Numbered from the stretch's first letter, positions 25,770 to 33,906 are shown. The stretch is DNA of 64,000 nt from Micromonospora sp. NBC_01813 (GCF_035917335.1 NZ_CP109067.1:1614501-1678500), one strand, 5' to 3'. Numbers and translations: made by a program. The notes: a model not told the origin generated them from the letters alone.

Positions 25770-26822
25770 TCAGTCTGCCGTGAGACGGGCCTCGAACAGC
25801 CCTCGCACGCCCGGCTCAGACACCAACAACCGCAACGCCAACTCCGCATGCCCCGGCACGAACCCGTTCCCCACCAGCAACGTCACGTCCGCCGCCAACC
25901 CCTCAGCGCCCAACGCCGCCGCCGGGAAACTCGTCGCCATCGAAAAGAAGATCACCGTCCCGCCGTCCGCCGTGGCCAGCACCGCGCCATGCTCACAACC
26001 CGCGACATCGACGCAGACCACCGTCACATCGGCTGCCGACCCCAACGCCGCCCGTACCGCATCCGACACCGCCACCGGATCCCGGGCGTCCGCGACCACC
26101 GTCGCCGACGCCAACCCCGCAGCCACCAACCGGTCCCGCTCCGACGCCGTCGGCACCACCGCCACCGTGCGGCCGGCACCCGCCAGCCGCGCCGCGGCCA
26201 ACGCCAACGAACCGCTCTTGCCGGCGCCACCGAGCACCGCGACCCGGACCCCGACCCGGGAGTCGGCCGGCACCTGAGCACGCACCACCCGATCGGTCAA
26301 CGCCGGGGCGCCACACACGTCCAACACCGCCAACGCCAGCGGATCCGGCAGGTCGGGCGGCAGGACCGCGACCACCGTACGGCCGAACAGGATCGCATGA
26401 CCCGCACACGGCACCTGCTCGCTGTCACCGCGCCAACCGGCCAGGCCGTCGGTGACCGCCAACGGCGTCAACGTCAACGACACCAGGCTCGCCACCCGGT
26501 CACCCACCCGGACTCCGGCGGTCGCCATCGGACCCACCGCCTCGACCGTGCCGATCAGCATCCCGCCGGAGCCGGTCACCGGATTGTGCATCTTGCCGCG
26601 CCGCCCGATGATCTCCAGCACCTCTGACCTGATCGCGGGGCCGACCCCGCCGTGCTTCTCCCGCAACTGCCGGAAGCTGGCCGCGTCCAGGTTGAGCCGC
26701 TCCACCCGGATCCGGATCTCGTCGTCGCCGACGCACGGGTCGGCGTCCAGCCGCCACGCCGCCTGCGGCAACACCCCGACCGGCTCCAACACCCGGTGCA
26801 GTCCGACCGGTGACGTCACCAC
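25770..26822 (-). CDS. kdd: L-erythro-3,5-diaminohexanoate dehydrogenase
   Basis: A 350-residue protein matching Kdd of lysine-fermenting bacteria along its length: LEPVGVLPQAAWRLD, KMHNPVTGSGGMLIGTVEAV, a Rossmann GGAGKSGSLALAAA, FFSMATSFPAAALGAEGL and LVGNGFVPGHAEL. It oxidises 3,5-diaminohexanoate with NAD(P)+ to 5-amino-3-oxohexanoate and ammonia. GGAGGAGG precedes GTG 26822 (GTG 26819 is equally possible). First gene of the minus-strand operon, divergent from kamA across a repeat-bearing control region. Confidence 0.94.
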   Translation of the reverse strand: MVTSPVGLHRVLEPVGVLPQAAWRLDADPCVGDDEIRIRVERLNLDAASFRQLREKHGGVGPAIRSEVLEIIGRRGKMHNPVTGSGGMLIGTVEAVGPMATAGVRVGDRVASLVSLTLTPLAVTDGLAGWRGDSEQVPCAGHAILFGRTVVAVLPPDLPDPLALAVLDVCGAPALTDRVVRAQVPADSRVGVRVAVLGGAGKSGSLALAAARLAGAGRTVAVVPTASERDRLVAAGLASATVVADARDPVAVSDAVRAALGSAADVTVVCVDVAGCEHGAVLATADGGTVIFFSMATSFPAAALGAEGLAADVTLLVGNGFVPGHAELALRLLVSEPGVRGLFEARLTAD

Positions 26823-26836
26823 GCACCTCCTCCGCT

Positions 26837-26930
26837 AGGAAGCCAGACCCACTCTGCCAGGAAGCTAGACCCACTCCGCCCAGGAAGCCAGACCAACAGA
26901 ACCCAACTTCAGACCTGACAGAACAGGAAG
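26837..26930. repeat. Phased direct repeats (AGGAAGCYAGACCM) in the kdd-kamA control region
   Basis: Three near-identical copies start at 26837, 26859 and 26882 (22 and 23 bp apart), and a degenerate fourth (AGGAAGACTTA) at 26925, 43 bp further. The spacing keeps the copies nearly on one face of the helix over about eight turns. They lie between the divergent kdd and kamA starts, so they are probably sites for a regulator of both units. The nearby Lrp-type protein is a candidate. Confidence 0.65.
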
Positions 26931-27012
26931 ACTTACGGCAGAATAGTTACTCAACGAAAGAATATCCAGTGACCTCCGGGGCGTCCCTCGGGCGTACCGG
27001 CCAGGAGGAACG

Positions 27013-28398
27013 ATGCCGCAACCCATCTCGGCAGACACCACGCCGGCCGCCGCCCAGCCGTACGAGTACCGCCGCCGCCCCCTCGTCGAACCCGACTGGA
27101 CCCGCCTACCAGGTTGGCGAGACGTCACCGTCACCCAATGGCACAGCGCCCAATGGCAGCGGGCGCACTGCGTCAAGAACGTCAGCCAGCTACGCACCGT
27201 CCTCGGAAACCTCGCCGACGACGCCTTCTACGCCGACCTCACCGCCGACCAGAACCGCCACGCGACCATGTCCATGCTGATCACCCCACAAATGATCAAC
27301 ACGATGGTCCCCGCCGCAGCCCCGGACACCGACACACTGCGCGCCGACCCCATCCGGCGGTACATGCTTCCGCTCGCCAGCGACCGCCGCACCGACTGGC
27401 CGTCTCACCCGTACGCCAGCCGCGACTCGCTCCACGAACACGACATGTGGGTAGCCGAAGGCCTCACCCACCGCTACCCCACCAAGGTGCTCGCCGAACT
27501 GCTCGCCACCTGCCCGCAGTACTGCGGGCACTGCACCCGGATGGACCTGGTCGGCAACTCCACACCCACCGTCGACAAACTGCGGCTCACCCTCAAACCC
27601 GCCGCCCGCTACCAGGCCCAGCTCGACTACCTGCGATCACATCCCGGCGTACGCGACGTGGTCGTCTCCGGCGGCGACGTCGCCAACCTGCCGTGGCGCC
27701 ACCTCGAGACCTACCTGCAGCAGTTGCTGGAAATCGACACCATCCGCGACATCCGACTGGCCACGAAGGCGCTCATGGGCCTACCCCAGCACTGGTTGCA
27801 GCCCGAGGTCGTCGCTGGCCTCGAACGGGTCGCCCGTACCGCCGCCGGCCGGGGGGTCAACCTCGCCATCCACACCCATGTCAACCATCAGCAGTCGCTG
27901 ACCCCGCTGGTCGCCCAGGCGGCCCAGGCGGCACTGGACGCCGGCATCCGGGACGTACGCAACCAGGGAGTCCTGATGCGCGGCGTCAACGCCGATCCCG
28001 ACACCCTGCTCGACCTCTGCTTCGCGCTACAGGGCGAAGCAGGCATCCTGCCCTACTACTTCTACCTGTGCGACATGATCCCGAACGCCGAGCACTGGCG
28101 GGTCCCCGTCTGGGCCGCACAGCAACTCCAGCACGACATCATGGGCTACCTGCCCGGCTACGCCACCCCACGGATCGTGTGCGACGTACCGCTGGTGGGA
28201 AAGCGATGGGTACACATGCTCACCGAATACGACCGGGAGCACGGCATCTCCTACTGGACCAAGAACTACCGCACCTCGCTGGACGGCGACAGCGACGACT
28301 CGCTCGATCGGCGCTACCCGTACTACGACCCGATCGACACCCTGCCCGACTCCGGAAGAGACTGGTGGTCGCGCACCCTCACAGCGTCGCACGGATGA
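27013..28398 (+). CDS. kamA: Lysine 2,3-aminomutase (KamA family radical SAM)
   Basis: A 461-residue radical-SAM, PLP-dependent enzyme. The cluster motif C167-x3-C171-x2-C174 (CPQYCGHC) binds [4Fe-4S]/SAM. Asp354 (YLCDMIPN) and Asp391 (IVCDVPLVGK) are 37 residues apart, as are Asp293 and Asp330 that hold the lysine side chain in the clostridial enzyme. The likely PLP lysine is Lys397, six residues after Asp391 rather than seven. These features favour lysine over glutamate as substrate. It makes beta-lysine, the substrate of KamDE. AGGAGG precedes the ATG; ~20 N-terminal residues are extra. Confidence 0.9.
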   Translation: MPQPISADTTPAAAQPYEYRRRPLVEPDWTRLPGWRDVTVTQWHSAQWQRAHCVKNVSQLRTVLGNLADDAFYADLTADQNRHATMSMLITPQMINTMVPAAAPDTDTLRADPIRRYMLPLASDRRTDWPSHPYASRDSLHEHDMWVAEGLTHRYPTKVLAELLATCPQYCGHCTRMDLVGNSTPTVDKLRLTLKPAARYQAQLDYLRSHPGVRDVVVSGGDVANLPWRHLETYLQQLLEIDTIRDIRLATKALMGLPQHWLQPEVVAGLERVARTAAGRGVNLAIHTHVNHQQSLTPLVAQAAQAALDAGIRDVRNQGVLMRGVNADPDTLLDLCFALQGEAGILPYYFYLCDMIPNAEHWRVPVWAAQQLQHDIMGYLPGYATPRIVCDVPLVGKRWVHMLTEYDREHGISYWTKNYRTSLDGDSDDSLDRRYPYYDPIDTLPDSGRDWWSRTLTASHG

Positions 28399-28414
28399 CT
28401 CACCCCGGCACGGA

Positions 28415-28458
28415 CCGGGGCCGTTGGGTCACTTCACGAAGTGACCCAACGGCCCCGG
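28415..28458. terminator. 20-bp hairpin between kamA and csbD
   Basis: Arms 28415-28434 and 28439-28458 pair perfectly around a 4-nt loop (CACG). It lies between the convergent kamA and csbD genes and can stop transcription from both. Confidence 0.85.
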
Positions 28459-28475
28459 GGGTGACTTCGTGACAG

Positions 28476-28670
28476 TCAGCCGCTGAAGGCGTCCTTGACG
28501 TTACGGCCAGCTTCCTTGGCGTGCTCACCAGCCTGCTTCGTCCGCGCCTTGCCGGCCTCCGTCGCACCCTCTGCCTGCAACTGCTCGTTGTCGGTGGCGG
28601 CGCCGTAGCGCTCCTTCGCCTGGCCCTTGAGTTCGTCGGCCTTGTTGCGCGCCTTGTCGGTCATGCCCAT
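28476..28670 (-). CDS. CsbD family stress protein
   Basis: A 64-residue, highly charged, cysteine-free protein: MTDKARNKADELKGQAKERY then TEAGKARTKQAGEHAKEAGR. This matches the CsbD family of small, probably disordered helical proteins made during general stress (sigma-B regulon in Bacillus). The biochemical function is unknown. It stands alone, with a GGAGGAG ribosome site and a candidate stress promoter upstream. Confidence 0.9.
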   Translation of the reverse strand: MGMTDKARNKADELKGQAKERYGAATDNEQLQAEGATEAGKARTKQAGEHAKEAGRNVKDAFSG

Positions 28671-28726
28671 GGTCGATCACTCCTCCGGAATAACGGCCGG
28701 CACCGTGTCCGCCCGTGCCTTCCTCA

Positions 28727-28751
28727 ATGCCCAGGTGTGCGGGGGTCAAAC
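28727..28751 (-). promoter_or_regulatory. Candidate sigma-B-type promoter of csbD
   Basis: On the minus strand GTTT (complement of 28748-28751) is followed after 15 bp by GGGCAT (complement of 28727-28732), close to the GTTT-N12-15-GGGTAT pattern of stress sigma factors. It lies ~60 bp upstream of the csbD start. One mismatch in the -10 region lowers certainty. Confidence 0.4.
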
Positions 28752-28870
28752 CATTTCTGATTCTCGCCGGGAGGTCCCGGGTTGCGGCCGTCACACCCTG
28801 TAGATCGTCCTAGGATGGCAGGATGAGTGGCCCGCGAGGTCGGCACCGGTGTCTCCGGCAAAGATCGACG

Positions 28871-29314
28871 TCAGGTCAACTTCGGCGGCCGCGACTCGTA
28901 CGGCGTGGAGAGCACCACCGTGGTCCGCGTCGTGACGTTGGCGGCGGTCCGGATCTCCTGCAACAGCCGCTCCAGATCCGCCGGGCTCACCACCCTGACC
29001 AGCAGCAGATAGAAGTCCTCCCCCGCCACCGAATAGCAGGAGTCGATCTCGGCCAGATGCGACAGCCGCTCCGGCGCGTCGTCGGGCTGGGACGGATCCA
29101 GCGGCCGGATCGCGACGAACGCGCTCAACGGCAGACCCACCGCCTCGTACGACACCCGTGCGCTGTAGCCCTTGACGACGCCACGCTGTTCCAGTCGCCG
29201 CACCCGCTGATGCACGGCGGACACCGACAGGCCGACCCGCTCGGCCAGGTCGGTGTAGGACACCCGGCCGTCGGTGGTCAACGCGGCGACGATTGCCCGA
29301 TCGGTCTCCTCCAC
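28871..29314 (-). CDS. Lrp/AsnC family transcriptional regulator
   Basis: A 147-residue protein. The N-terminal helix-turn-helix is MEETDRAIVAALTTDGRVSY, then LAERVGLSVSAVHQRVRRLE. The C-terminal RAM/ligand-binding fold contains LPLSAFVAIRPL and the effector-site-like segment YSVAGEDFYLLLVRV. Lrp/AsnC proteins sense amino acids and often regulate genes for their metabolism. Lying 0.5 kb past kamA, it is a natural candidate regulator of the lysine genes, but this is inference. It follows the acyl-CoA dehydrogenase gene by 77 bp on the same strand. Confidence 0.9.
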   Translation of the reverse strand: MEETDRAIVAALTTDGRVSYTDLAERVGLSVSAVHQRVRRLEQRGVVKGYSARVSYEAVGLPLSAFVAIRPLDPSQPDDAPERLSHLAEIDSCYSVAGEDFYLLLVRVVSPADLERLLQEIRTAANVTTRTTVVLSTPYESRPPKLT

Positions 29315-29391
29315 GGCGAGAAACCTACCGCCGCCGGGTCCGCGGCGCGACAGCGATACCCGCCCGTACGCCGGACCGGACGCCGAGGGGG

Positions 29392-30534
29392 TCAGCCCCG
29401 GGCCAACGCACGGGAGATCACCACCCGCTGAATCTGGTTCGTCCCCTCGACGATCTGCAGCACCTTCGCCTCACGCAGGTAGCGCTCGACCGGGTTGTCC
29501 GAGACGTAGCCGTACCCGCCGAGCACCTGGACCGCGTCCACCGTGACCCGCATCGCGACATCCGTGGCGAACAGTTTCGCCTTCGCCGACTCGATCGCGT
29601 ACGGCCGCCCGGCGTCGCGCAACCGCGCCGCCGCCAACGTCATCGCCCGCGCCGCCGACACCTGGGTGGCCATGTCAGCCAGCATGAACCCCAGACCCTG
29701 CAGGTCGATGATCCGACGGCCGAACTGTTCCCGTTCACGGGCATGCCCCACCGCGTGGTCCAGCGCCGCCTGAGCCAGCCCCACCGCACACGCGGCGATC
29801 CCCAGGCGCCCCGCCGCCAGCGCCGACATCGCGATCGCGAAGCCCTGGCCGGCCTCGCCCACCAGTTGATCGGACGACACCCGGGCGTCGTCGAAGATCA
29901 CCTGGGCGACCGGCGACGACCGCAGCCCCATGGTCCGTTCCGCCGGCTGCGGACACACCCCGGCGGTGCCCGCGGGGACCAGCAGACAGGAGACACCGTC
30001 GCGTCCCGGTCCGTCCGTACGGCAGAACACGTTGTAGAAGTCCGCCACCGCCGCGTGGGTGATCCACGCCTTCGTGCCGGACACCACGAGGTCGTCGCCG
30101 TCGCGGACCGCCCGGGTCGTCAACGCCGCCGCGTCCGACCCACCCTGCGGCTCACTGAGGCAGTACGCCCCGAGCAGGTCGCCGCCGAGCATCTCCGGCA
30201 ACGACTTGCGCTGCCGAGACGTGCCGTACTCGGCCACCGGATAGCAGGACAGCGTATGGACGCTGACCGCCTCGGCGACGGCCAGCCACCGGCTCGCCAG
30301 CACCTCCAGCACCTGCAGATACACTTCGTACGGCTGACCGCCCCCGCCGTCGGCCTCGGCGAACGGCAGGCCGAGCAGGCCGGCCCGACCCAGGGTCCGG
30401 ACCACCTCGCGGGGGAACTCCCCACGGTGCTCGAAGTCGTCGACCCGACCGGCGAGCTCCCGGTCGGCCAGCTCGGTGGTCAGCTCGATCAGGTCGTGCG
30501 CCTCGGGGGTCGGCAGGACACGCTCGATGATCAT
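29392..30534 (-). CDS. Acyl-CoA dehydrogenase
   Basis: A 380-residue flavoprotein of the standard ACAD type: N-terminal helical domain, YCLSEPQGGSDAAALTTRA (FAD/substrate loop), WITHAAVADFYNVF, REREQFGRRIIDLQG, VLGGYGYV, and the C-terminal IVEGTNQIQR with the catalytic-base glutamate. It oxidises an acyl-CoA to the trans-2-enoyl-CoA and passes electrons to ETF. ATG 30534 (MIIERVLPT) is the family-like start. Near the lysine cluster it could handle C4 acyl-CoA from crotonyl-CoA metabolism, but the chain length is not readable. Confidence 0.92.
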   Translation of the reverse strand: MIIERVLPTPEAHDLIELTTELADRELAGRVDDFEHRGEFPREVVRTLGRAGLLGLPFAEADGGGGQPYEVYLQVLEVLASRWLAVAEAVSVHTLSCYPVAEYGTSRQRKSLPEMLGGDLLGAYCLSEPQGGSDAAALTTRAVRDGDDLVVSGTKAWITHAAVADFYNVFCRTDGPGRDGVSCLLVPAGTAGVCPQPAERTMGLRSSPVAQVIFDDARVSSDQLVGEAGQGFAIAMSALAAGRLGIAACAVGLAQAALDHAVGHAREREQFGRRIIDLQGLGFMLADMATQVSAARAMTLAAARLRDAGRPYAIESAKAKLFATDVAMRVTVDAVQVLGGYGYVSDNPVERYLREAKVLQIVEGTNQIQRVVISRALARG

Positions 30535-30611
30535 GACGAATGCGCTCCAGGGGTGGTGAGCGGTTCGGCGCCGATCGTGGTGACGGTCGGCGGTGCCACA
30601 TCGACACGAAA

Positions 30612-31763
30612 TCAGCTTAACGTTCGTTTGGTAGGTGGTGTCGGCCGCAGCCCCAACGCACCCGACACCACCGCTCTGGTCCAGGCGGCGTCGGTCAGCA
30701 ACGCGGGATGATCGACGAACTGATCCACCGCACCCAGCAACGGAAGCTCCCGCAACCCGGGCTCCTCGATCGATCCCCGCAACGCGCGGACGAACCGGCC
30801 GGCGTCGAGCACCAGAAACGGCCGGTCGTGAAACGGACGCACCGTCGGCTCCACCGGCCCGGCCAGCCCGAGACGATTGGTCCGCACCGCCAGCAGCTCG
30901 TACGCCCGGCACAGCTGTCGCTGCCGGGCCCGCGGGTCGACGGCATCCAGCACCCCGGCGAGCATCGTGGCAAGGCCGTAGTCGTCGGACGAACCGGTGA
31001 AGGCAGTCCCCAACCACTTGCCGTACGGCGGATAACGACGGTCCAGCAGCAGCGCGAGCCGCATCAGGTCACGCACGAGCCGGGCGGCGATCACCCGGCC
31101 GCCGACATCGTCGTCCACCTCACCGCACCGGCCGACGAACGGCTCCTCGCCAGCGACCCGCGACCAGCCGCCGGCCAGCACGTACCGCCAGACGTCAGGT
31201 GGATACCAGGCCAGCCGGGCACGTCGTACGCCGAGCCCACCAACCGGGTCCGGGCCGGCCCCGCCGCACGCCGGTCCAGCCGGCAACCCGTCATGGAACA
31301 CGTCACCGCCGGTGAACTCGGCCAACCGCTGGGTCGGTGCCGCGAGCCAGTCCAGCAGGCCCACGCCGTCCAGCGGATCGAAGCCGAGCGCCTGCCGGCA
31401 CCAGTCACCCACCTCGAGGACCGTCACCCCGTGCCGGGGGCCGTCGCACGCTGGTACGCCGAGGCTGCGTTCGGCGTCGGGAGCGAACCTGGTCGGCACC
31501 CCCTGAAACGTCGCCGGCAGTTCCCGACCGACCGCTGCCAGCACCTCGTCGACCAGGCCGGCGTTCGCACCGGCCAGCAGGATCTGCACCCGCGGACCCC
31601 AGTCATGGTCCTGGGACCGGGGTGTGTCGTACCCGAACAGCTCCGAACCGTTGTCCATCCGGGCCGCCGCGTACCGCAACCCCGGGAACCGGGCGGTGAG
31701 CACCGGTGCCACCACCTCGTGGTGGAATCGCCGGCTCAGCTCCAGGCCAGGCAGGAAGCTCAT
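30612..31763 (-). CDS. DUF4037 domain-containing protein
   Basis: A 383-residue protein starting MSFLPGLELSRRFHHEVVAP. The N-terminal region has a nucleotidyltransferase-like RMDNGSELFGYDTPRSQDHDWG, followed by a helical C-terminal DUF4037 region (KWLGTAFTGSSDDYGL). The family is related to nucleotidyltransferases, and its substrate is unknown. The longer upstream frame was trimmed to ATG 31763. It ends 77 bp before the acyl-CoA dehydrogenase gene, and transcription may continue into it. Confidence 0.82.
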   Translation of the reverse strand: MSFLPGLELSRRFHHEVVAPVLTARFPGLRYAAARMDNGSELFGYDTPRSQDHDWGPRVQILLAGANAGLVDEVLAAVGRELPATFQGVPTRFAPDAERSLGVPACDGPRHGVTVLEVGDWCRQALGFDPLDGVGLLDWLAAPTQRLAEFTGGDVFHDGLPAGPACGGAGPDPVGGLGVRRARLAWYPPDVWRYVLAGGWSRVAGEEPFVGRCGEVDDDVGGRVIAARLVRDLMRLALLLDRRYPPYGKWLGTAFTGSSDDYGLATMLAGVLDAVDPRARQRQLCRAYELLAVRTNRLGLAGPVEPTVRPFHDRPFLVLDAGRFVRALRGSIEEPGLRELPLLGAVDQFVDHPALLTDAAWTRAVVSGALGLRPTPPTKRTLS

Positions 31764-31863
31764 GTCGGCAGCCTGCCGCACCGCGCCGCGCCGCGCCGGA
31801 CATCCGCCGGGGTTGCCGCCGGGTGACGCGGCGGTGTCACTGGTGTATGCGAGGCTCGACGGC

Positions 31864-32859
31864 GTGACCCGACAACTCCCCCTGCTCGCCGTCGACGCCC
31901 CCGGCCTGTACTTCCGGGCCTTCTTCGGTGTGCCGGAGGCCGCCGCCCGTACCGACGCCGGCGAGCCGGTCAACGCGGTGCGCGGCTTCCTCGACATGCT
32001 GGCCGCGCTGATCACCAGACGCCGGCCGGGTGCGCTGATCTGTGCGCTCGACTACGACTGGCGACCCGCCTGGCGGGTCGAGTTGCTGCCCACCTACAAG
32101 GCGCACCGGCTGGCGCCGGACGGCGGCGAGATCGTGCCGGAGAGCCTCAGCGCGCAGATCCCGGTCCTGTTGGAGGTACTGGCCGCACTCGGAGTGCCGG
32201 CCATCGGCACCGCCGGCTACGAAGCCGACGACGTGCTCGGCACCATCGCCACCCGACAGGCCGGTCCGGTCGAGGTGGTCTCCGGCGACCGTGACCTGTT
32301 CCAACTCGTCGACGACGACCACCCGGTCCGGCTGCTCTACATCGGCCGCGGCGTGGCCAAACTCGACGACTGCGACGATGCCGCCGTCAGGGCGCGGTTC
32401 GGCGTTCCGGCCGCCGCGTACGCCGACTTCGCGGCGTTGCGCGGCGATCCCAGCGACGGGCTGCCCGGCGTACCCGGGGTCGGCGCCAAGACCGCCGCCC
32501 GGCTACTCGTTCGCTACGGCGACCTCGCCAGCCTGGTCGCGACGCTGGACGACCCACAGGCTGGGTTCGCCGCCGGACTGCGCGCCCGGCTCACCGCCGC
32601 CCACGACTACCTGTCGGTCGCGCCGAGGGTGGTCCGCGTCGCCCGGGACGTCGAGCTGGCCGCCCCACCCGTACGGCTGCCGGCCGCACCGGCCGACCCG
32701 CAGGAACTGATGAAACTCGCCGCCCGGTGGAACCTGGCCGGGTCCTGCCGGCGGATGGTCGACGCGATGGCCCGCCACCCCGAACCGGCGGCCGCCGACC
32801 GCGACAAGGGGGTGCCGGACGACGGCGGATCAGGCGTTGAAGCCGTTGAATCCACCTGA
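31864..32859 (+). CDS. 5'-3' exonuclease (Pol I exonuclease-domain family)
   Basis: A 331-residue protein homologous to the 5'-nuclease domain of DNA polymerase I, as a stand-alone gene (compare Rv2090). It has the metal-binding acidic residues in LLAVDAPGLYFRAF, ALDYDWRPAWR, GYEADDVLGTIA and VVSGDRDLFQLVDD, then the helix-hairpin-helix GLPGVPGVGAKTAARLL. It removes 5' flaps and RNA ahead of polymerases. Start GTG 31864. Its 3' end overlaps the convergent MHYT gene by 30 bp. Confidence 0.92.
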   Translation: MTRQLPLLAVDAPGLYFRAFFGVPEAAARTDAGEPVNAVRGFLDMLAALITRRRPGALICALDYDWRPAWRVELLPTYKAHRLAPDGGEIVPESLSAQIPVLLEVLAALGVPAIGTAGYEADDVLGTIATRQAGPVEVVSGDRDLFQLVDDDHPVRLLYIGRGVAKLDDCDDAAVRARFGVPAAAYADFAALRGDPSDGLPGVPGVGAKTAARLLVRYGDLASLVATLDDPQAGFAAGLRARLTAAHDYLSVAPRVVRVARDVELAAPPVRLPAAPADPQELMKLAARWNLAGSCRRMVDAMARHPEPAAADRDKGVPDDGGSGVEAVEST

Positions 32860-33726
32860 CCCGCTCGGCGTGTTCCGGTCGCTGCCGGCGGTCGAGCCGC
32901 TGCGCATCGGGGTGAAGCCGTTCGCTCGGGCCGGCGCGGCCGGTGGCGCCGCCGTACGCTGCGCGATCCGCGCGTCGAGGTACGCCGCCGCCGCCCGATC
33001 CTCCTCGGTGGGGGCGGACAGCACCGCGTACACCAGACCGATCACCACGAGCAGCACCGCCACGCCGATCGGCACCAGCAGGGTCGCCGCCGTGGCCCCG
33101 CTGAGCAACCCGGTCGGCTCGTGCAGGTGCACCGACATGGCGGTCATCCCGGTGAAGTGCATCCCGTTGACGGCGACGCCCATCAGCAGCGCCGACCCGG
33201 TCATCGCCAGTGGGCGCCGGACGGTGACCGCCAACCACAGCGCCACGGTCGCCGCGACCACCGCGATCAGGATCGACAGTGCGACGCGACCCGCGTCGTA
33301 GCCGATGTCACCGTGCAGCCGCATCGCGGCCATTCCGGTGTAGTGCATCGCGGCGACTCCCAGCCCGGTGAGCACCCCGCCGGACAGGATCTTCAGCAGC
33401 GACGGTCGACCGAAGCCGACCAGGAACAGCCCGATCGCGACGGCGACGATCGCGAGCACCGCGCTGGCGATGGTGACCCCGATGTCGTACCGGATCTGGG
33501 TACCCGCGACGGCGAAGCCCAGCATCGCCATGAAGTGCATGGTCCAGATCGCGGTGCCACCGATGGCGAAGGCGGCGAGCACCAACCACCAGGTACGCCG
33601 CCCCGGGGTGGTCGACTCACGTACCCGTACGGCACAGATCAGCCCCAGGAAGGAACCGAGCACCGACAACGCGTAGCTCAGCGTCGGCGTGATGAAGCCG
33701 TACTCGAAATGGTTGATCTCTGCCAC
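32830..33726 (-). CDS. MHYT domain integral membrane sensor protein
   Basis: A 298-residue protein with seven membrane segments and three MHYT-type repeats: MHFMAMLGF, MHYTGMAAM and MHFTGMTAM. The Met/His side chains are proposed to bind copper or sense diatomic gases. The C-terminal tail (~residues 235-298) is Ala/Gly/Ser-rich and disordered, with no GGDEF/EAL or kinase output domain. GAGGGGG lies 7 bp before GTG 33726, which favours this start over codons upstream. It occupies the place of the membrane protein Rv2091c between exonuclease and helY. Confidence 0.9.
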   Translation of the reverse strand: MAEINHFEYGFITPTLSYALSVLGSFLGLICAVRVRESTTPGRRTWWLVLAAFAIGGTAIWTMHFMAMLGFAVAGTQIRYDIGVTIASAVLAIVAVAIGLFLVGFGRPSLLKILSGGVLTGLGVAAMHYTGMAAMRLHGDIGYDAGRVALSILIAVVAATVALWLAVTVRRPLAMTGSALLMGVAVNGMHFTGMTAMSVHLHEPTGLLSGATAATLLVPIGVAVLLVVIGLVYAVLSAPTEEDRAAAAYLDARIAQRTAAPPAAPARANGFTPMRSGSTAGSDRNTPSGSGGFNGFNA

Positions 33727-33906
33727 GTCCGCCCCCTCAAGCCCCAGCAACCAGCTGGTAAGTCCCCGGGAATGATCGTGAGCAGCCAAAACGCGCTCCG
33801 CAAGCGAACGTTCGGTTGTTTCGTCGGACCGTTTTCACATCGTGACGTGTCGAGGCGGCCGATCACGCGTTTCCGGCACCAACCGCATTCGGATGCCTAC
33901 CGAGCG

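Noticed and set aside
22364-26277. Very long plus-strand frames (22364-24865, 24403-26277) antisense to kamE, kamD, the amidohydrolase and kdd
   Set aside because: Low-complexity Arg/His/Pro proteins; shadows of the real lysine operon genes.
26823-27012. Cobalamin riboswitch controlling the B12-dependent aminomutase genes
   Set aside because: No B12-box-like sequence was found, and the gap is taken up by direct repeats instead.
28776-28815. Short plus-strand start codons near the csbD upstream region as a small gene
   Set aside because: The frames overlap the Lrp gene antisense and have no family match or ribosome site.
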